In this document: positions 34,029 to 43,557 of the stretch, piece by piece
Layout of the letters: every line of letters starts with the position of its first letter
Numbering within the stretch: the first letter of the stretch is position 1
Assembly: GCF_001976065.1 (NCBI RefSeq)
Contig: NZ_MNAH01000009.1
Span: forward strand, 58,835 to 122,834
Length of the DNA: 64,000 bases
From: Pseudomonas putida
GTDB taxonomy: Bacteria > Pseudomonadota > Gammaproteobacteria > Pseudomonadales > Pseudomonadaceae
Direction: 5' to 3'
The notes under the pieces: model-generated
Told to the model about the DNA's origin: nothing
Database searches by the model: none
The model's input: the letters and a program-made list of their open reading frames with translations, nothing else
Position numbers and translations under genes: made by a program

Positions 34029-35552
34029 CTAGACCGTCTTGGCCATCCGGCTGGCAATCAACGCCCAGCCAAACAGCAGCACACAAACAATGATCAACGG
34101 CCACGACCGCCATTGCAGGTAAGGCGTCAGGTTGTGCATCGGGACCACTTCGCCATACAGAATGCCGCGCTCGAACTGCGGGATCTGCGCGGTGATCTGG
34201 CCAAATGGGTTGATCAGGCCGGTCACGCCATTGTTGGTGGCGCGAATCATCCATCGTCCAGCCTCGAGTGCACGCATCTGTGCCATCTGCAAGTGCTGCA
34301 GCGGGCCGATGGACGTGCCGAACCAGGTGTCGTTACTGATGGTCAGCAGCAGGTCGCTTTGGGCGGCAAGGCCGGCGGCGAACTCTGGGTACACCACTTC
34401 GTAGCAGATGTATGGTGCAATCTGGTAACCCTTGGCTTGCAACATGGCCTGGTCGGAAGGGCCCCGTGCAAAGTCCGACATGGGCAGGTCGAAGAACGCG
34501 ATCAGGCCTCGCAGCACATCCTGCAACGGCACGTATTCGCCGAACGGCACCAGCTTCTGCTTGAGGTAGGTGCCATCGCCTTCGCCGACTACGGTAATGC
34601 CGTTGTAGAAGCGTTTCTGCTGGTGGACGACTTCGCGGATAGGCACGCCGGTAATCATGGCCGAATCCCGCTCGGCTGCGAATTTACCCATCATGTCCAG
34701 GTAGCCCTGGGCCGACTCCTTGAGCACCGGGACCGCAGTTTCCGGCCAGATCAGCAAATCGACCCGTTTCGAACTGAAGCTCATGTCGCGGTACAGCTCC
34801 AATTGCGCGTTGAGCTGCGCCGGGTCCCACTTCATGCTCTGTTCGACGTTGCCCTGGATCGCCGCGACGCTCAACGGCGCACCGGAGGGGCTGGTCCAGG
34901 CGTGCTGCTTGAGCGCCATGCCGGCTACCCACGGACCTGCCAGCAGCACCACGCCCACGGCGATGAAACCTTTGCGTCCCGTGCGTACCAGGCGCATGGC
35001 GTTGTAGATCAATGCCGCAGTCAGGGCCAGGGTGAAGGATATCAGCCACATTCCGCCGACAGGCGCGAGCCCGGCCAAGGGGCCGTCCAGTTGGCTGTAG
35101 CCGGAGTAGAGCCATGGGAAACCGGTCAGGAACCAGCCGCGAAATGCCTCCTGGCCGACCCATAGCGCAGCGAATGCCAGGGTGTCCGCCAGCGGCGCTT
35201 CGTTGCGCCGCAGCCAGCGCGCCCAAATCCAGGCGGGCAGGGCGAAGAACCAGGCAATCGCCGCCGTGAAGATCAGCATCAGGAAACCGGCCAGCAGCAC
35301 TGACGCACCGCCGAAGTGATGAATGCTGTAGTAGATCCAGCTGGTGCCGGCGCCAAACAGGCCGAAGCCGAAACACCAGCCTCGCCCCAGGGCCTGGCGT
35401 GGATTCAGTTCACGCAAGCCGGCATAGAAAAGCCCGACCGCCAGCAGTGCCAGTGGCCAGATATCGAACGGCGCCAGGGCCAGGGTGGTGATTGCACCGG
35501 CCGCCACGGCCAGCAGGTTACCGGGCCAGCCGGGGCGGGTTGTCCAGCGCAT
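34029..35552 (-). CDS. lnt: Apolipoprotein N-acyltransferase
   Basis: Lnt adds the third acyl chain to lipoproteins in the inner membrane. The 507-aa protein has about six N-terminal helices and a periplasmic nitrilase-like domain. The catalytic triad is visible: Glu271 in LIWPETAVPVLK, Lys333 in TYLKQKLVPFGEY and Cys383 in APYICYEVVYPE. It is followed on the same strand by neither gene nor terminator, and it follows corC by 16 bases, so corC-lnt are co-transcribed. Confidence 0.97.
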   Translation of the reverse strand: MRWTTRPGWPGNLLAVAAGAITTLALAPFDIWPLALLAVGLFYAGLRELNPRQALGRGWCFGFGLFGAGTSWIYYSIHHFGGASVLLAGFLMLIFTAAIAWFFALPAWIWARWLRRNEAPLADTLAFAALWVGQEAFRGWFLTGFPWLYSGYSQLDGPLAGLAPVGGMWLISFTLALTAALIYNAMRLVRTGRKGFIAVGVVLLAGPWVAGMALKQHAWTSPSGAPLSVAAIQGNVEQSMKWDPAQLNAQLELYRDMSFSSKRVDLLIWPETAVPVLKESAQGYLDMMGKFAAERDSAMITGVPIREVVHQQKRFYNGITVVGEGDGTYLKQKLVPFGEYVPLQDVLRGLIAFFDLPMSDFARGPSDQAMLQAKGYQIAPYICYEVVYPEFAAGLAAQSDLLLTISNDTWFGTSIGPLQHLQMAQMRALEAGRWMIRATNNGVTGLINPFGQITAQIPQFERGILYGEVVPMHNLTPYLQWRSWPLIIVCVLLFGWALIASRMAKTV

Positions 35553-35568
35553 TTCAATCCTTAGGTTT

Positions 35569-36408
35569 TTACCGGGCGATAGGCGTCAGTCGCAGCAAAT
35601 GAATCCGCCGACTGTCGGCGTTCAGGATGCGGAAGCGATAGGCGCCGATTTCAGTGATTTCGTTGCGTTTTGGCAGGTGTCCGAACGCGCTCATCACCAG
35701 GCCGCCAACGGTGTCGAACTCATCGTCGGAAAACTCGCTGTCGAAGAACTCGTTGAAGTTCTCGATCGGGGTCAGGGCCTTGATCAGGAAGTCGCCGCTG
35801 GGCAGTGGCTTGATGTAGCTGTCTTCTTCGACGTCGTGTTCGTCTTCGATATCGCCGACGATCTGTTCCAGTACGTCTTCGATGGTCACCAGGCCTGCCA
35901 CGCCGCCGTATTCGTCAATGACGATGGCCATGTGGTTGTGGTTGGCGCGGAATTCACGCAGCAGTACGTTCAGGCGCTTGGACTCCGGCACGAAAGTGGC
36001 CGGGCGCAGCAGGTCCTTGATGTTGAAACTGTCGCCGTTCTCCCTGAGGATCAACGGCAGCAAGTCCTTGGCCAGCAACACGCCCATCACGTCATCGTGG
36101 CTTTCGCCGATCACCGGGTAGCGGGAGTGGGCCGAGTCGACCACGGCGGGGAGGAACTCGCGAGGTGTCTGGGTCGCCTTGATGCTGACCATCTGTGAGC
36201 GCGGGACCATGATGTCCCGTACCTGCAGGTCGGCAACCTGGATAGCGCCTTCGACGATGGCCAGCGCTTCGCTGTCCAGCAGTTTGTTCTGGTGTGCATC
36301 GCGCAGCAGCTCCAGCAGCTCCTGGCGGTTCTTCGGCTCGTGGGCAAAAGCCTGGGTGAGCTTACCCAGCCAAGACTTCTGCCCGTTGCTCGATCGATCT
36401 TCGCTCAT
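35569..36408 (-). CDS. corC: CorC-type CBS-domain protein (magnesium/cobalt efflux)
   Basis: A 279-aa cytoplasmic protein with two CBS domains (about 68-185; QVRDIMVPRSQMVSI and FLPAVVDSAHSRYPVIGE) and a C-terminal CorC_HlyC domain ending RRIHLLRLTP. It has no DUF21 membrane domain, so it is the soluble CorC type. The family is linked to Mg2+/Co2+ resistance. It is encoded between ybeY and lnt, five bases after ybeY. Confidence 0.93.
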   Translation of the reverse strand: MSEDRSSNGQKSWLGKLTQAFAHEPKNRQELLELLRDAHQNKLLDSEALAIVEGAIQVADLQVRDIMVPRSQMVSIKATQTPREFLPAVVDSAHSRYPVIGESHDDVMGVLLAKDLLPLILRENGDSFNIKDLLRPATFVPESKRLNVLLREFRANHNHMAIVIDEYGGVAGLVTIEDVLEQIVGDIEDEHDVEEDSYIKPLPSGDFLIKALTPIENFNEFFDSEFSDDEFDTVGGLVMSAFGHLPKRNEITEIGAYRFRILNADSRRIHLLRLTPIAR

Positions 36409-36413
36409 AGCGA

Positions 36414-36908
36414 TTACTCTGAATCCTTTGTTGTTTCGGTAGGGGATGTTTCGATTTCGTCGTCCGCGTACGGATCGGGATAGCCCAGTTCTGCAAGCAA
36501 CGTTCGTTCCAGTGCTTCCATCTCTTCGGCTTCGTCATCTTCAATATGGTCGTAACCAAGCAGATGCAAGCAGCCGTGGATCACCAGATGCGCCCAGTGG
36601 GCCTGGGGTGCCTTGCCTTGCTCGGCGGCTTCACGCTCGACCACGGCCACGCAGATCACCAGGTCGCCCAGCAGCGGGATGTCGAGAAATTCGTCAGGCA
36701 CATCTGCAGGAAACGACAAGACGTTGGTGGCGTAATCCTTTTGCCGCCAAGTGTTATTCAGCTCGCGACCTTCGGCCTCGTCGACCAGGCGAATGGTCAT
36801 CTCGGAGTCGGCGGTGCGCTGGCGCAGGGCCAGCTCGCACCATTGGCGGAACTCGGCTTCGCCAGGGGCAGGCGCTTGGGTCGCGATTTGCAGATCAAGC
36901 TCAAGCAT
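36414..36908 (-). CDS. ybeY: Endoribonuclease YbeY (16S rRNA maturation)
   Basis: YbeY is a metal-dependent RNase for 16S rRNA 3'-end maturation and ribosome quality control. The 164-aa protein has the zinc motif HGCLHLLGYDH and TNVLSFPAD. I chose the ATG at 36908 (MLELDLQIATQ), which overlaps the phoH stop by eight bases; longer frames run into phoH. The C-terminal 25 residues are acidic. Confidence 0.96.
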   Translation of the reverse strand: MLELDLQIATQAPAPGEAEFRQWCELALRQRTADSEMTIRLVDEAEGRELNNTWRQKDYATNVLSFPADVPDEFLDIPLLGDLVICVAVVEREAAEQGKAPQAHWAHLVIHGCLHLLGYDHIEDDEAEEMEALERTLLAELGYPDPYADDEIETSPTETTKDSE

Positions 36909-37908
36909 CGCGTCGGCTATCCCTGGCGGCAGCATCATCGGCCGCCTTGGTTTCGAAGCGCTCGTAGGCTTCGACAATCCGTTGCACCAATGGATGGCGC
37001 ACAACGTCCTTGGGCTGGAAGTGCGTGAAACTGATGCCCGGCACGTCCTTCAAGACTTCGATCACGTGGTGCAGCCCGGACTTGGTGCCGCGAGGCAGGT
37101 CGACCTGGGTGATGTCACCGGTGATGACGGCCGTGGAGCCGAAGCCGATCCGGGTCAGGAACATCTTCATCTGTTCGACCGTGGTGTTCTGGCTTTCGTC
37201 GAGGATGATGAAGCTGTTGTTCAACGTCCGGCCACGCATGTAGGCCAGTGGCGCAACTTCGATCACTTGGCGTTCGATCAGCTTGGCGACGTATTCGAAG
37301 CCGAGCATTTCATAAAGCGCGTCGTAGAGCGGACGCAGGTACGGGTCGATTTTCTGCGACAGGTCACCGGGCAGGAAACCGAGTTTTTCACCCGCTTCGA
37401 CCGCCGGACGCACCAGCAGGATGCGCCGGATCTGTTCGCGTTCCAGCGCATCTACCGCACAGGCGACGGCCAGGTAGGTCTTGCCAGTACCGGCCGGGCC
37501 GATGCCGAAGTTGATATCGTTACCGAGGATTTCCTTCACGTAGCGCAACTGATTCAAGCCGCGAGGGCGAATCATGCCTTTTTTGGTGCGCAGGGCGACG
37601 GAGGCTTCGGCGGGGGAGTGGTTGTCCAGCTCTTCGACGGCGGATTCCTGCAGGAACAGGTGCACCATGTCCGGCGACAGCTCGGTACCCTTGGTTTCCC
37701 GGTACAGGCGGCGCAGGAGGTTTTCCGCGGAGGTGGTGTGTTTTGGCTCGCCGATCAGCTCGAACTGGTTTCCGCGGTTGCGGATCTCGATGGTCAGGCG
37801 CTGTTCGATCAAGCGCAGATGCTCGTCGAATTGCCCGCACAGATTGGCGAAGCGGCGAGCCTCAAAGGGCTCGAGGATGAAACGATGTGGTTCGATGGGT
37901 GCGTTCAA
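36901..37908 (-). CDS. phoH: PhoH-like ATPase (YbeZ)
   Basis: A 335-aa protein with a KH-like N-terminal region and a P-loop ATPase domain carrying GPAGTGKTYLAVACAVD (Walker A) and FIILDESQNTT (Walker B). The family acts with YbeY in RNA metabolism. The start codon is TTG at 37908 (decoded Met: MNAPIEPHRFILEP). It overlaps ybeY and lies upstream of corC-lnt. Confidence 0.93.
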   Translation of the reverse strand: MNAPIEPHRFILEPFEARRFANLCGQFDEHLRLIEQRLTIEIRNRGNQFELIGEPKHTTSAENLLRRLYRETKGTELSPDMVHLFLQESAVEELDNHSPAEASVALRTKKGMIRPRGLNQLRYVKEILGNDINFGIGPAGTGKTYLAVACAVDALEREQIRRILLVRPAVEAGEKLGFLPGDLSQKIDPYLRPLYDALYEMLGFEYVAKLIERQVIEVAPLAYMRGRTLNNSFIILDESQNTTVEQMKMFLTRIGFGSTAVITGDITQVDLPRGTKSGLHHVIEVLKDVPGISFTHFQPKDVVRHPLVQRIVEAYERFETKAADDAAARDSRRDA

Positions 37909-38010
37909 GGTCGTATTTAGCCGCCCTGGGGCAATTGGGATGATTCAAGGATAGCGCCAGTGGCGCGGGTGCGAAAGCTCTTAAATATTCCAGCTTCAAA
38001 CACCGTCCCC

Positions 38011-38100
38011 TGTGGGAGCAAGCCTGCTCGCGAATGCGGTGTGTCAGCCCCGTTAATGTCGACTGGCACGCCCTCTTCGCGAGCAAGCCCGCTCCCACAG
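38011..38100. repeat. REP pair (inverted)
   Basis: GTGGGAGCAAGCCTGCTCGC (38012-38031) faces CGCGAGCAAGCCCGCTCCCAC (38079-38099). It lies between miaB (3' end) and phoH (5' end) on the minus strand. Confidence 0.85.
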
Positions 38101-38112
38101 GGATCTTCGGCG

Positions 38113-39441
38113 TTACTGGATCAGTGAGCCCCGCAGCGAGTGTGGCTGTGCGGCGTCGATATGCACATCGGCGAACTGGCCGATCAGGGTCGGATTATCG
38201 CAGCGGAAGTTGACGATACGGTTATTCTCGGTCCGGCCTTGCAGCTCACCGGGGTCTTTCTTGGAATAATCGGTAACAAGAATCCGCTGAATCGAACCGA
38301 CCATTTGTCGGCTGATCTCGAAACCCTGCTGGTTAAGGCGATGTTGCAGGGCGTTCAGGCGCTCTTTCTTCAGTTCTTCCGGCGTCTCGTCGGCCAGGTC
38401 GGCGGCGGGCGTGCCCGGGCGCTGGCTGTAGACGAACGAGTAGGAGAAGTCGAAGCCGACGTCCTGGATCAGCTTCATGGTCTGTTCGAAGTCTTTTTCG
38501 GTCTCGCCGGGGAAGCCGACGATGAAGTCCGAACTGATGCATATCCCCGGCACGGCGGCGCGCAGTTTGCGCAGCTTGGATTTGTATTCCAGCGCCGTGT
38601 GGTTGCGCTTCATCGCCGCGAGGATGCGGTCCGAGCCTGATTGCACCGGCAGGTGCAGGTGTTTGACCAGTTCCGGAACGTCGGCATGGGCCTGGATCAG
38701 GCTGTCGGAGAATTCCAGCGGGTGCGAGGTGGTGTAGCGGATGCGGTCGATGCCATCGACTGCGGCGACCACGCGGATCAGTTCGGCCAGATCCGCCAGG
38801 CGACCGTCGTGGGTCTTGCCGCGATAGCCGTTGACGTTTTGCCCGAGCAACGTCACTTCTCGCACGCCGTGTTCGGCCAGGTGAATGATTTCGGCAATCA
38901 CGTCATCGAACGGGCGGCTGACCTCTTCACCGCGGGTGTAGGGCACCACGCAGAACGTGCAGTACTTGCTGCAACCTTCCATCACCGACACGTAGGCGCT
39001 CGGGCCGTCGATGCGCGGCTCTGGCAAATGGTCGAATTTTTCGATTTCGGGGAACGAGACGTCGACTTGCGGCAGCTTGCTGCTGCGTGCGGCGTCGATC
39101 ATTTCCGGCAGGCGGTGCAGGGTCTGCGGGCCGAACACTACGTCGACATAGGGCGCGCGATCGCGAATGGCGGCGCCTTCCTGGCTGGCCACGCAGCCAC
39201 CGACGGCGATCACCATCTCCGGGTTGGCCAACTTCAATTCGCGCCAGCGGCCCAGTTGGGAATAGACACGATCCTGGGCGCGCTCGCGGATCGAGCAGGT
39301 GTTGAGCAGAATCACGTCGGCATCTTCAGCGCGCGCGGTGACTTCCAGGGCCTGGTGTTCGCCCAGCAGATCGACCATGCGCGAGCTGTCGTACTCGTTC
39401 ATCTGGCAACCGTGGGTTTCGATGTAAAGCTTCTTGGCCAT
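38113..39441 (-). CDS. miaB: tRNA-2-methylthio-N6-dimethylallyladenosine synthase
   Basis: MiaB methylthiolates i6A37 in tRNAs reading UNN codons. The 442-aa radical-SAM protein has an N-terminal MTTase domain (Cys12, Cys49, Cys83), the radical motif C157-SKY-C161-TF-C164 and a C-terminal TRAM domain. The ATG at 39441 gives MAKKLYIETHGCQMN, the family start; upstream Mets at 39489 and 39453 would add unlikely residues. Confidence 0.97.
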   Translation of the reverse strand: MAKKLYIETHGCQMNEYDSSRMVDLLGEHQALEVTARAEDADVILLNTCSIRERAQDRVYSQLGRWRELKLANPEMVIAVGGCVASQEGAAIRDRAPYVDVVFGPQTLHRLPEMIDAARSSKLPQVDVSFPEIEKFDHLPEPRIDGPSAYVSVMEGCSKYCTFCVVPYTRGEEVSRPFDDVIAEIIHLAEHGVREVTLLGQNVNGYRGKTHDGRLADLAELIRVVAAVDGIDRIRYTTSHPLEFSDSLIQAHADVPELVKHLHLPVQSGSDRILAAMKRNHTALEYKSKLRKLRAAVPGICISSDFIVGFPGETEKDFEQTMKLIQDVGFDFSYSFVYSQRPGTPAADLADETPEELKKERLNALQHRLNQQGFEISRQMVGSIQRILVTDYSKKDPGELQGRTENNRIVNFRCDNPTLIGQFADVHIDAAQPHSLRGSLIQ

Positions 39442-39576
39442 GGAGAGAGTCATCACGTGATTCAAAGAACCGCGCATTATAGGGAACATGTACTCAGGTT
39501 CCTACCGCTGCGCGTCTGGCGGCTATGCTATAGTTCGCGCCCTCATTTTTATCCCTCGATGTGTTGCTCGCCCACC

Positions 39577-39906
39577 ATGACCAAACGTGAAGCTCCAATC
39601 TACAAGGTGATTTTCCTCAATCAGGGCCAGGTGTTCGAAATGTACGCCAAGCAGATCTATCAGAGCGATCTGTGGGGCTTCCTGGAAGTGGAAGAGTTCG
39701 TCTTTGGCGAGCGCACACAGGTAGTCGTAGACCCGAGCGAAGAGAAGCTCAAGGCGCAATTCGAAGGCGTCGTGCGCAGTTTCGTGCCGATGCATTCGAT
39801 CGTGCGTATCGACGAGGTCGAGCGCCTGGGCACACCGAAAATCAGCGAAGCCCGCGGCACGGTCGGCAATGTGATGCCGTTTCCGGTGCCGATGCCTGAG
39901 AAGTAA
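39577..39906 (+). CDS. DUF1820 family protein
   Basis: A 109-aa cytoplasmic protein starting MTKREAPIYKVIFLNQGQVFEMYAKQ-like and containing QSDLWGFLEVEEFVFGE. DUF1820 proteins are conserved next to miaB in gamma-proteobacteria; function unknown. The start at 39577 follows the divergent miaB promoter region by 135 bases. Confidence 0.93.
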   Translation: MTKREAPIYKVIFLNQGQVFEMYAKQIYQSDLWGFLEVEEFVFGERTQVVVDPSEEKLKAQFEGVVRSFVPMHSIVRIDEVERLGTPKISEARGTVGNVMPFPVPMPEK

Positions 39907-39919
39907 GGCTCAACGCACT

Positions 39920-40016
39920 CTTCGCGAGCAGGCTCGCTCCCACAATGGATCTTCTGCGAACACAATATTTGTGAACACCAGAAATCAACTGTGGGAGCGA
40001 GCCTGCTCGCGAAGGG
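39920..40016. repeat. REP pair (inverted)
   Basis: CGCGAGCAGGCTCGCTCCCAC (39923-39943) faces GTGGGAGCGAGCCTGCTCGC (39991-40010). It separates the convergent DUF1820 and Sel1-repeat genes. Confidence 0.87.
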
Positions 40017-40038
40017 GCCAGACAGATCAATACAGAAA

Positions 40039-40593
40039 TCAGGGAAGCGGCGCGAACGGCGTACGCCCATCGGCGCTCTGCAATTCCATCAGGTATTTGC
40101 GGAAAATCTGCCCAAGCACCTGAGTGGCGACTTCCAGTTCCTGGCGGGGCATTTTCTCGGCCACTTCGTCGGCGGTGTCCAGCGCTTCTTCTGCGCCATT
40201 GACCGCGGCCATCTTCAGCACGATATACGCCTGAATGTTATTGGCCGGTACGCCTTCGCCATGAAAGAACATGGTGCCGAGTTTGAATTGTGCCTGGGCG
40301 TGGCCTTGCAGCGAGGCCTTTTCGAAGTAGCTCAGGGCTTTATTGAGATCCCGTGGCGCGTTTTTACCGTCGTAGTAGAACTCACCCAACTCGTATTGCG
40401 CTTGAGCATCCCCTTCATCAGACGCTTTCTGGCAGGCGGCGAGTGCCTGGGCCAGGTCTTGCGGCTCGGTATTGAGGGTGCAGCGACCCATCGCTGGGAT
40501 TAACAACGAGTTACCGCCTGCTTGTGCGAGCGCGAGCAGGGGCTGAAGGAGCAACAGGCAGCCCAGTGAAAGGGCGCGGCCGGTGCGGTTCAT
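40039..40593 (-). CDS. Sel1/TPR-repeat secreted protein
   Basis: A 184-aa protein with a signal peptide ending ALAQA (about 24 residues), followed by Sel1-type repeats: GDAQAQYELGEFYYDG and GHAQAQFKLGTMFFHGEG. Such periplasmic repeat proteins scaffold other proteins; partner unknown. Cys-38 and Cys-54 may form a disulfide. Confidence 0.85.
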   Translation of the reverse strand: MNRTGRALSLGCLLLLQPLLALAQAGGNSLLIPAMGRCTLNTEPQDLAQALAACQKASDEGDAQAQYELGEFYYDGKNAPRDLNKALSYFEKASLQGHAQAQFKLGTMFFHGEGVPANNIQAYIVLKMAAVNGAEEALDTADEVAEKMPRQELEVATQVLGQIFRKYLMELQSADGRTPFAPLP

Positions 40594-40773
40594 GGGAATC
40601 GACTTACCTCTGAGGGGCGCGCGGACCCATCGAGGGGATCCAATAAGCGCGCATTATGAAATAAGCAGGGCCAACCTTACAAAGTCTTTACTCGTTTTTC
40701 TGCTGCGCGGGAAATATATCGCCCACTTTGCAGGGGATTATTAGCAGATGAGTAGAAAAAAGGGCAGGAGCGT

Positions 40774-40809
40774 AAGTAAAAGCTGACGCCGGCAATGGCC
40801 GGCGTCAGC
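40774..40809 (-). terminator. Terminator after hemL
   Basis: On the minus strand a perfect 12-bp stem GCTGACGCCGGC/GCCGGCGTCAGC (40782-40809) with a four-base loop is followed by TTTTACTT. It begins 10 bases past the hemL stop codon and closes the thiD-thiE-hemL run. Confidence 0.8.
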
Positions 40810-40818
40810 GCAACAGCG

Positions 40819-42102
40819 TTACTTCAGTGCTGCAAATGCGCGCTCGGCGGCATCCAGGGTGAGTTTCAACTCGGCGTCGCCGTGGGCGATCGAGGTGAAG
40901 CCGGCTTCGAAAGCGCTCGGCGCCAGGTAGACGCCACCTTCCAGCATCAGGTGGAAGAAGCGGCCGAACAAGGCTGTGTCGCTGGCCATCACGTCATCGA
41001 AGGTCACGATGTCGTCGGCGCCACTGAAGTACAGGCCGAACATGCCGCCGGCCTGGGTGGTCACGAATGGAATGCCGGCCGCATCGGCACGCACTTGCAA
41101 GCCGTCGAGCAGGCGAGTGGTGTAGTCGGTCAGTTCGTCGTGGAAGCCGGGACGGCTGATCAGGCGCAAGGTGGTCAGGCCCGCCGCCATTGCCAGTGGG
41201 TTGCCCGACAGTGTACCGGCCTGGTAGACCGGACCCAGCGGGGCGATGCGCGACATGATTTCGCGCTTGCCGCCGAAGCAGCCCACCGGCATGCCGCCGC
41301 CAATGATCTTGCCGAAGGTGGTCAGGTCCGGCGTCACGCCGTAGTGAGCCTGGGCGCCGCCGAGGGCAACACGGAAACCGGTCATCACTTCGTCGAAAAT
41401 CAGCACCACGCCGTGCTTGTCGCACAGGCTCCGCAGGCCTTCGAGGAAACCTGGGGCCGGCGGCACGCAGTTCATGTTGCCGGCGACCGGCTCGACGATG
41501 ATGCACGCCACGTCCTGGCCGACTTCGGCGAGCATGGCCTCGACGGCGTCGATGTCGTTGAACGGCAGGGTCAGGGTGTGCTTGGCGAACGCCGCGGGCA
41601 CACCCGCCGAGCTCGGCACGCCCTGGGTCAGGGCGCCGGAGCCGGCCTTGACCAGCAGGCTGTCGGAGTGGCCGTGGTAGCAGCCTTCGAACTTGATGAT
41701 GCTGTCGCGACCGGTGAAACCACGGGCCAGGCGAATGGCGCTCATGGTCGCTTCGGTGCCGGAGCTGACCATGCGTACCATTTCCATCGACGGTACGAGC
41801 GAGCACACCAGATCAGCCATCTGGGTTTCCATCTCGGTCGGCGCGCCGTAGGACAAGCCGTGTTCAAGCTGCTTGCGCACCGCGTCCAGGACGTCCGGGT
41901 GGCTGTGGCCGAGGATCATCGGGCCCCACGAACCGACGTAATCGACATAACGCTTGTCGTCTTCGTCGGTGACGTAGGCGCCTTCAGCGTGCTTGAAGAA
42001 CAACGGCGTGCCGCCAACGCTCTTGAACGCGCGAACCGGCGAGTTCACACCACCGGGAATGTGTTTCTGGGCATTGGCAAACAGCGTTTCGGAACGAGAC
42101 AT
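40819..42102 (-). CDS. hemL: Glutamate-1-semialdehyde 2,1-aminomutase
   Basis: HemL makes 5-aminolevulinate, the first committed haem precursor. The 427-aa PLP enzyme has the phosphate-binding SSGTEATMSAIRLARG, the aspartate of IFDEVMTGFR and the PLP lysine Lys265 in TTFGKIIGGGMPVG. It lies 15 bases downstream of thiE. Confidence 0.97.
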   Translation of the reverse strand: MSRSETLFANAQKHIPGGVNSPVRAFKSVGGTPLFFKHAEGAYVTDEDDKRYVDYVGSWGPMILGHSHPDVLDAVRKQLEHGLSYGAPTEMETQMADLVCSLVPSMEMVRMVSSGTEATMSAIRLARGFTGRDSIIKFEGCYHGHSDSLLVKAGSGALTQGVPSSAGVPAAFAKHTLTLPFNDIDAVEAMLAEVGQDVACIIVEPVAGNMNCVPPAPGFLEGLRSLCDKHGVVLIFDEVMTGFRVALGGAQAHYGVTPDLTTFGKIIGGGMPVGCFGGKREIMSRIAPLGPVYQAGTLSGNPLAMAAGLTTLRLISRPGFHDELTDYTTRLLDGLQVRADAAGIPFVTTQAGGMFGLYFSGADDIVTFDDVMASDTALFGRFFHLMLEGGVYLAPSAFEAGFTSIAHGDAELKLTLDAAERAFAALK

Positions 42103-42117
42103 GATCGGGCTCTCAAA

Positions 42118-42741
42118 TCAGATTTTCAGTAATTCGTTAAAGGCGCGGGCACGACGGGTCACTTCAGCCGTGCTCTCGGCGCCGAACAAGCCATGCACCA
42201 CCGCCAGCAGATCGACGCCGTGGGCCACCAGCGGAGCGGCGTTGTCCAGGGTGATGCCGCCGATCGCGCAGATCGGCAGGTGCAACTGCTGGCGGGCCTG
42301 GTCGAGCAGGTCGAGGCTGCAGGTCGGTGCGCCGGGCTTGGTGTTGGAATTGAAGAAGCGGCCAAACGCGACATACGTGGCGCCTTCCTTGGCAGCTTGC
42401 TCGGCCAGTTCGAGTTGCGCGTGGCACGTCGAGCCAATGATGGCCTTCGAGCCGAGCAGGGCGCGGGTTGGCGACAGCGGGCCATCGGTCTGGCCCAGAT
42501 GCACGCCCACGTTCAGGCGTGCCGCCAGCTCGGCGTCGTCGTTGATGATCAACCGGGTCTTGTAGCGTTCGCACAGATCGCGCAGGGTTTCGGCCTCGCG
42601 CAGTCGACGGGCTTCATCGCTGCTTTTGTCGCGATACTGCAGCAGGGTGACGCCGCCTTCCAGCGCCGCCTCTACGTACGAAAGAAATTTACCGGCCAGC
42701 AACTGGCTGTCGGTAATGGCGTACAGGCCACGTAGTTTCAT
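42118..42741 (-). CDS. thiE: Thiamine-phosphate synthase
   Basis: ThiE joins HMP-pyrophosphate with thiazole phosphate. The 207-aa TIM barrel has GVTLLQYRDKSSDE, the LIINDD motif, GVHLGQTDGP and AIGGITLDNA. I chose the ATG at 42741 (MKLRGLYAITD); the preceding TTG at 42744 is an unlikely alternative. thiD ends 18 bases upstream. Confidence 0.96.
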   Translation of the reverse strand: MKLRGLYAITDSQLLAGKFLSYVEAALEGGVTLLQYRDKSSDEARRLREAETLRDLCERYKTRLIINDDAELAARLNVGVHLGQTDGPLSPTRALLGSKAIIGSTCHAQLELAEQAAKEGATYVAFGRFFNSNTKPGAPTCSLDLLDQARQQLHLPICAIGGITLDNAAPLVAHGVDLLAVVHGLFGAESTAEVTRRARAFNELLKI

Positions 42742-42759
42742 CAAGCAGGCCTCATGGCG

Positions 42760-43557
42760 TTACGAACAGAAGTCCAGTGGCAGGCGGCGTGGCACGAATT
42801 GGCCTTTGCCCAGCTGCTCCGCATCGCGCAGGGTGCGCCACGTGTAGTTAAGTGCAGTCTGTACGGCGCTGGCGAGGTTTTCACCTTGGGCCAGACGGCC
42901 GGCAAGCGCACTGGCCAGGGTGCAGCCCGAGCCGTGGTAGCTGCCAGGCAGGCGTTGACAGGTATAGGTTTCGCGCAAGCCATCGCGGCTGTACAGGCGG
43001 TTGTGGATTTCGGTTTCGTCGCCATGGCCGCCGGTGATCAGCAGGTGCTTGACGAATGGCAGGAGTTTTTCAGCGCACTGGTCCGCGGTGCCTTCGGGCA
43101 GTTCCGCGAGGATACGGGCCTCGGGAAGGTTGGGGGTGGCGATGATCGAAAGCGGCAGCAGGCGTTCGCGCATGGCATAGCCGACTTCGTCCTTGCCCAG
43201 GCGTCCACCGCCACCGGCGCGCAGGACCGGGTCGCAGACTACTGGCAAGTGCGGGTGCGCCGAGAGCAGTTCGACCACGGTGTCGACCATTTCCAGGGAA
43301 CCGAGCATGCCTAGCTTGACGGCGGCGACTTCGGAATCGTTGAGCACGGCATTGGCCTGGGCCAACACCCACTCACGGTCGAGGACGCGAAAGTCAGTGA
43401 CATTGACAGTGTCTTGCACGGTCAGGGCGGTAACGGCCGGAGCCGCATGGCAACCCTGGGCGAGCAAGGCTTCGATATCTGCCTGCAAGCCGGCGCCACC
43501 ACTTGGGTCGTGGCCGGAGAGACAGAGGACAACGGGGCGAGAGCTGTAGATATTCAT
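42760..43557 (-). CDS. thiD: HMP/HMP-phosphate kinase
   Basis: ThiD phosphorylates hydroxymethylpyrimidine and its monophosphate in thiamine synthesis. The 265-aa ribokinase-fold protein has CLSGHDPSGGAGLQADIEA, LKLGMLGS-type VKLGMLGS and the anion-hole GSGCTLASALA. I used the ATG at 43557 (MNIYSSRPVV); the open frame runs upstream to 43749 but those 64 residues do not resemble the family. No TPP riboswitch sequence is visible upstream. Confidence 0.94.
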   Translation of the reverse strand: MNIYSSRPVVLCLSGHDPSGGAGLQADIEALLAQGCHAAPAVTALTVQDTVNVTDFRVLDREWVLAQANAVLNDSEVAAVKLGMLGSLEMVDTVVELLSAHPHLPVVCDPVLRAGGGGRLGKDEVGYAMRERLLPLSIIATPNLPEARILAELPEGTADQCAEKLLPFVKHLLITGGHGDETEIHNRLYSRDGLRETYTCQRLPGSYHGSGCTLASALAGRLAQGENLASAVQTALNYTWRTLRDAEQLGKGQFVPRRLPLDFCS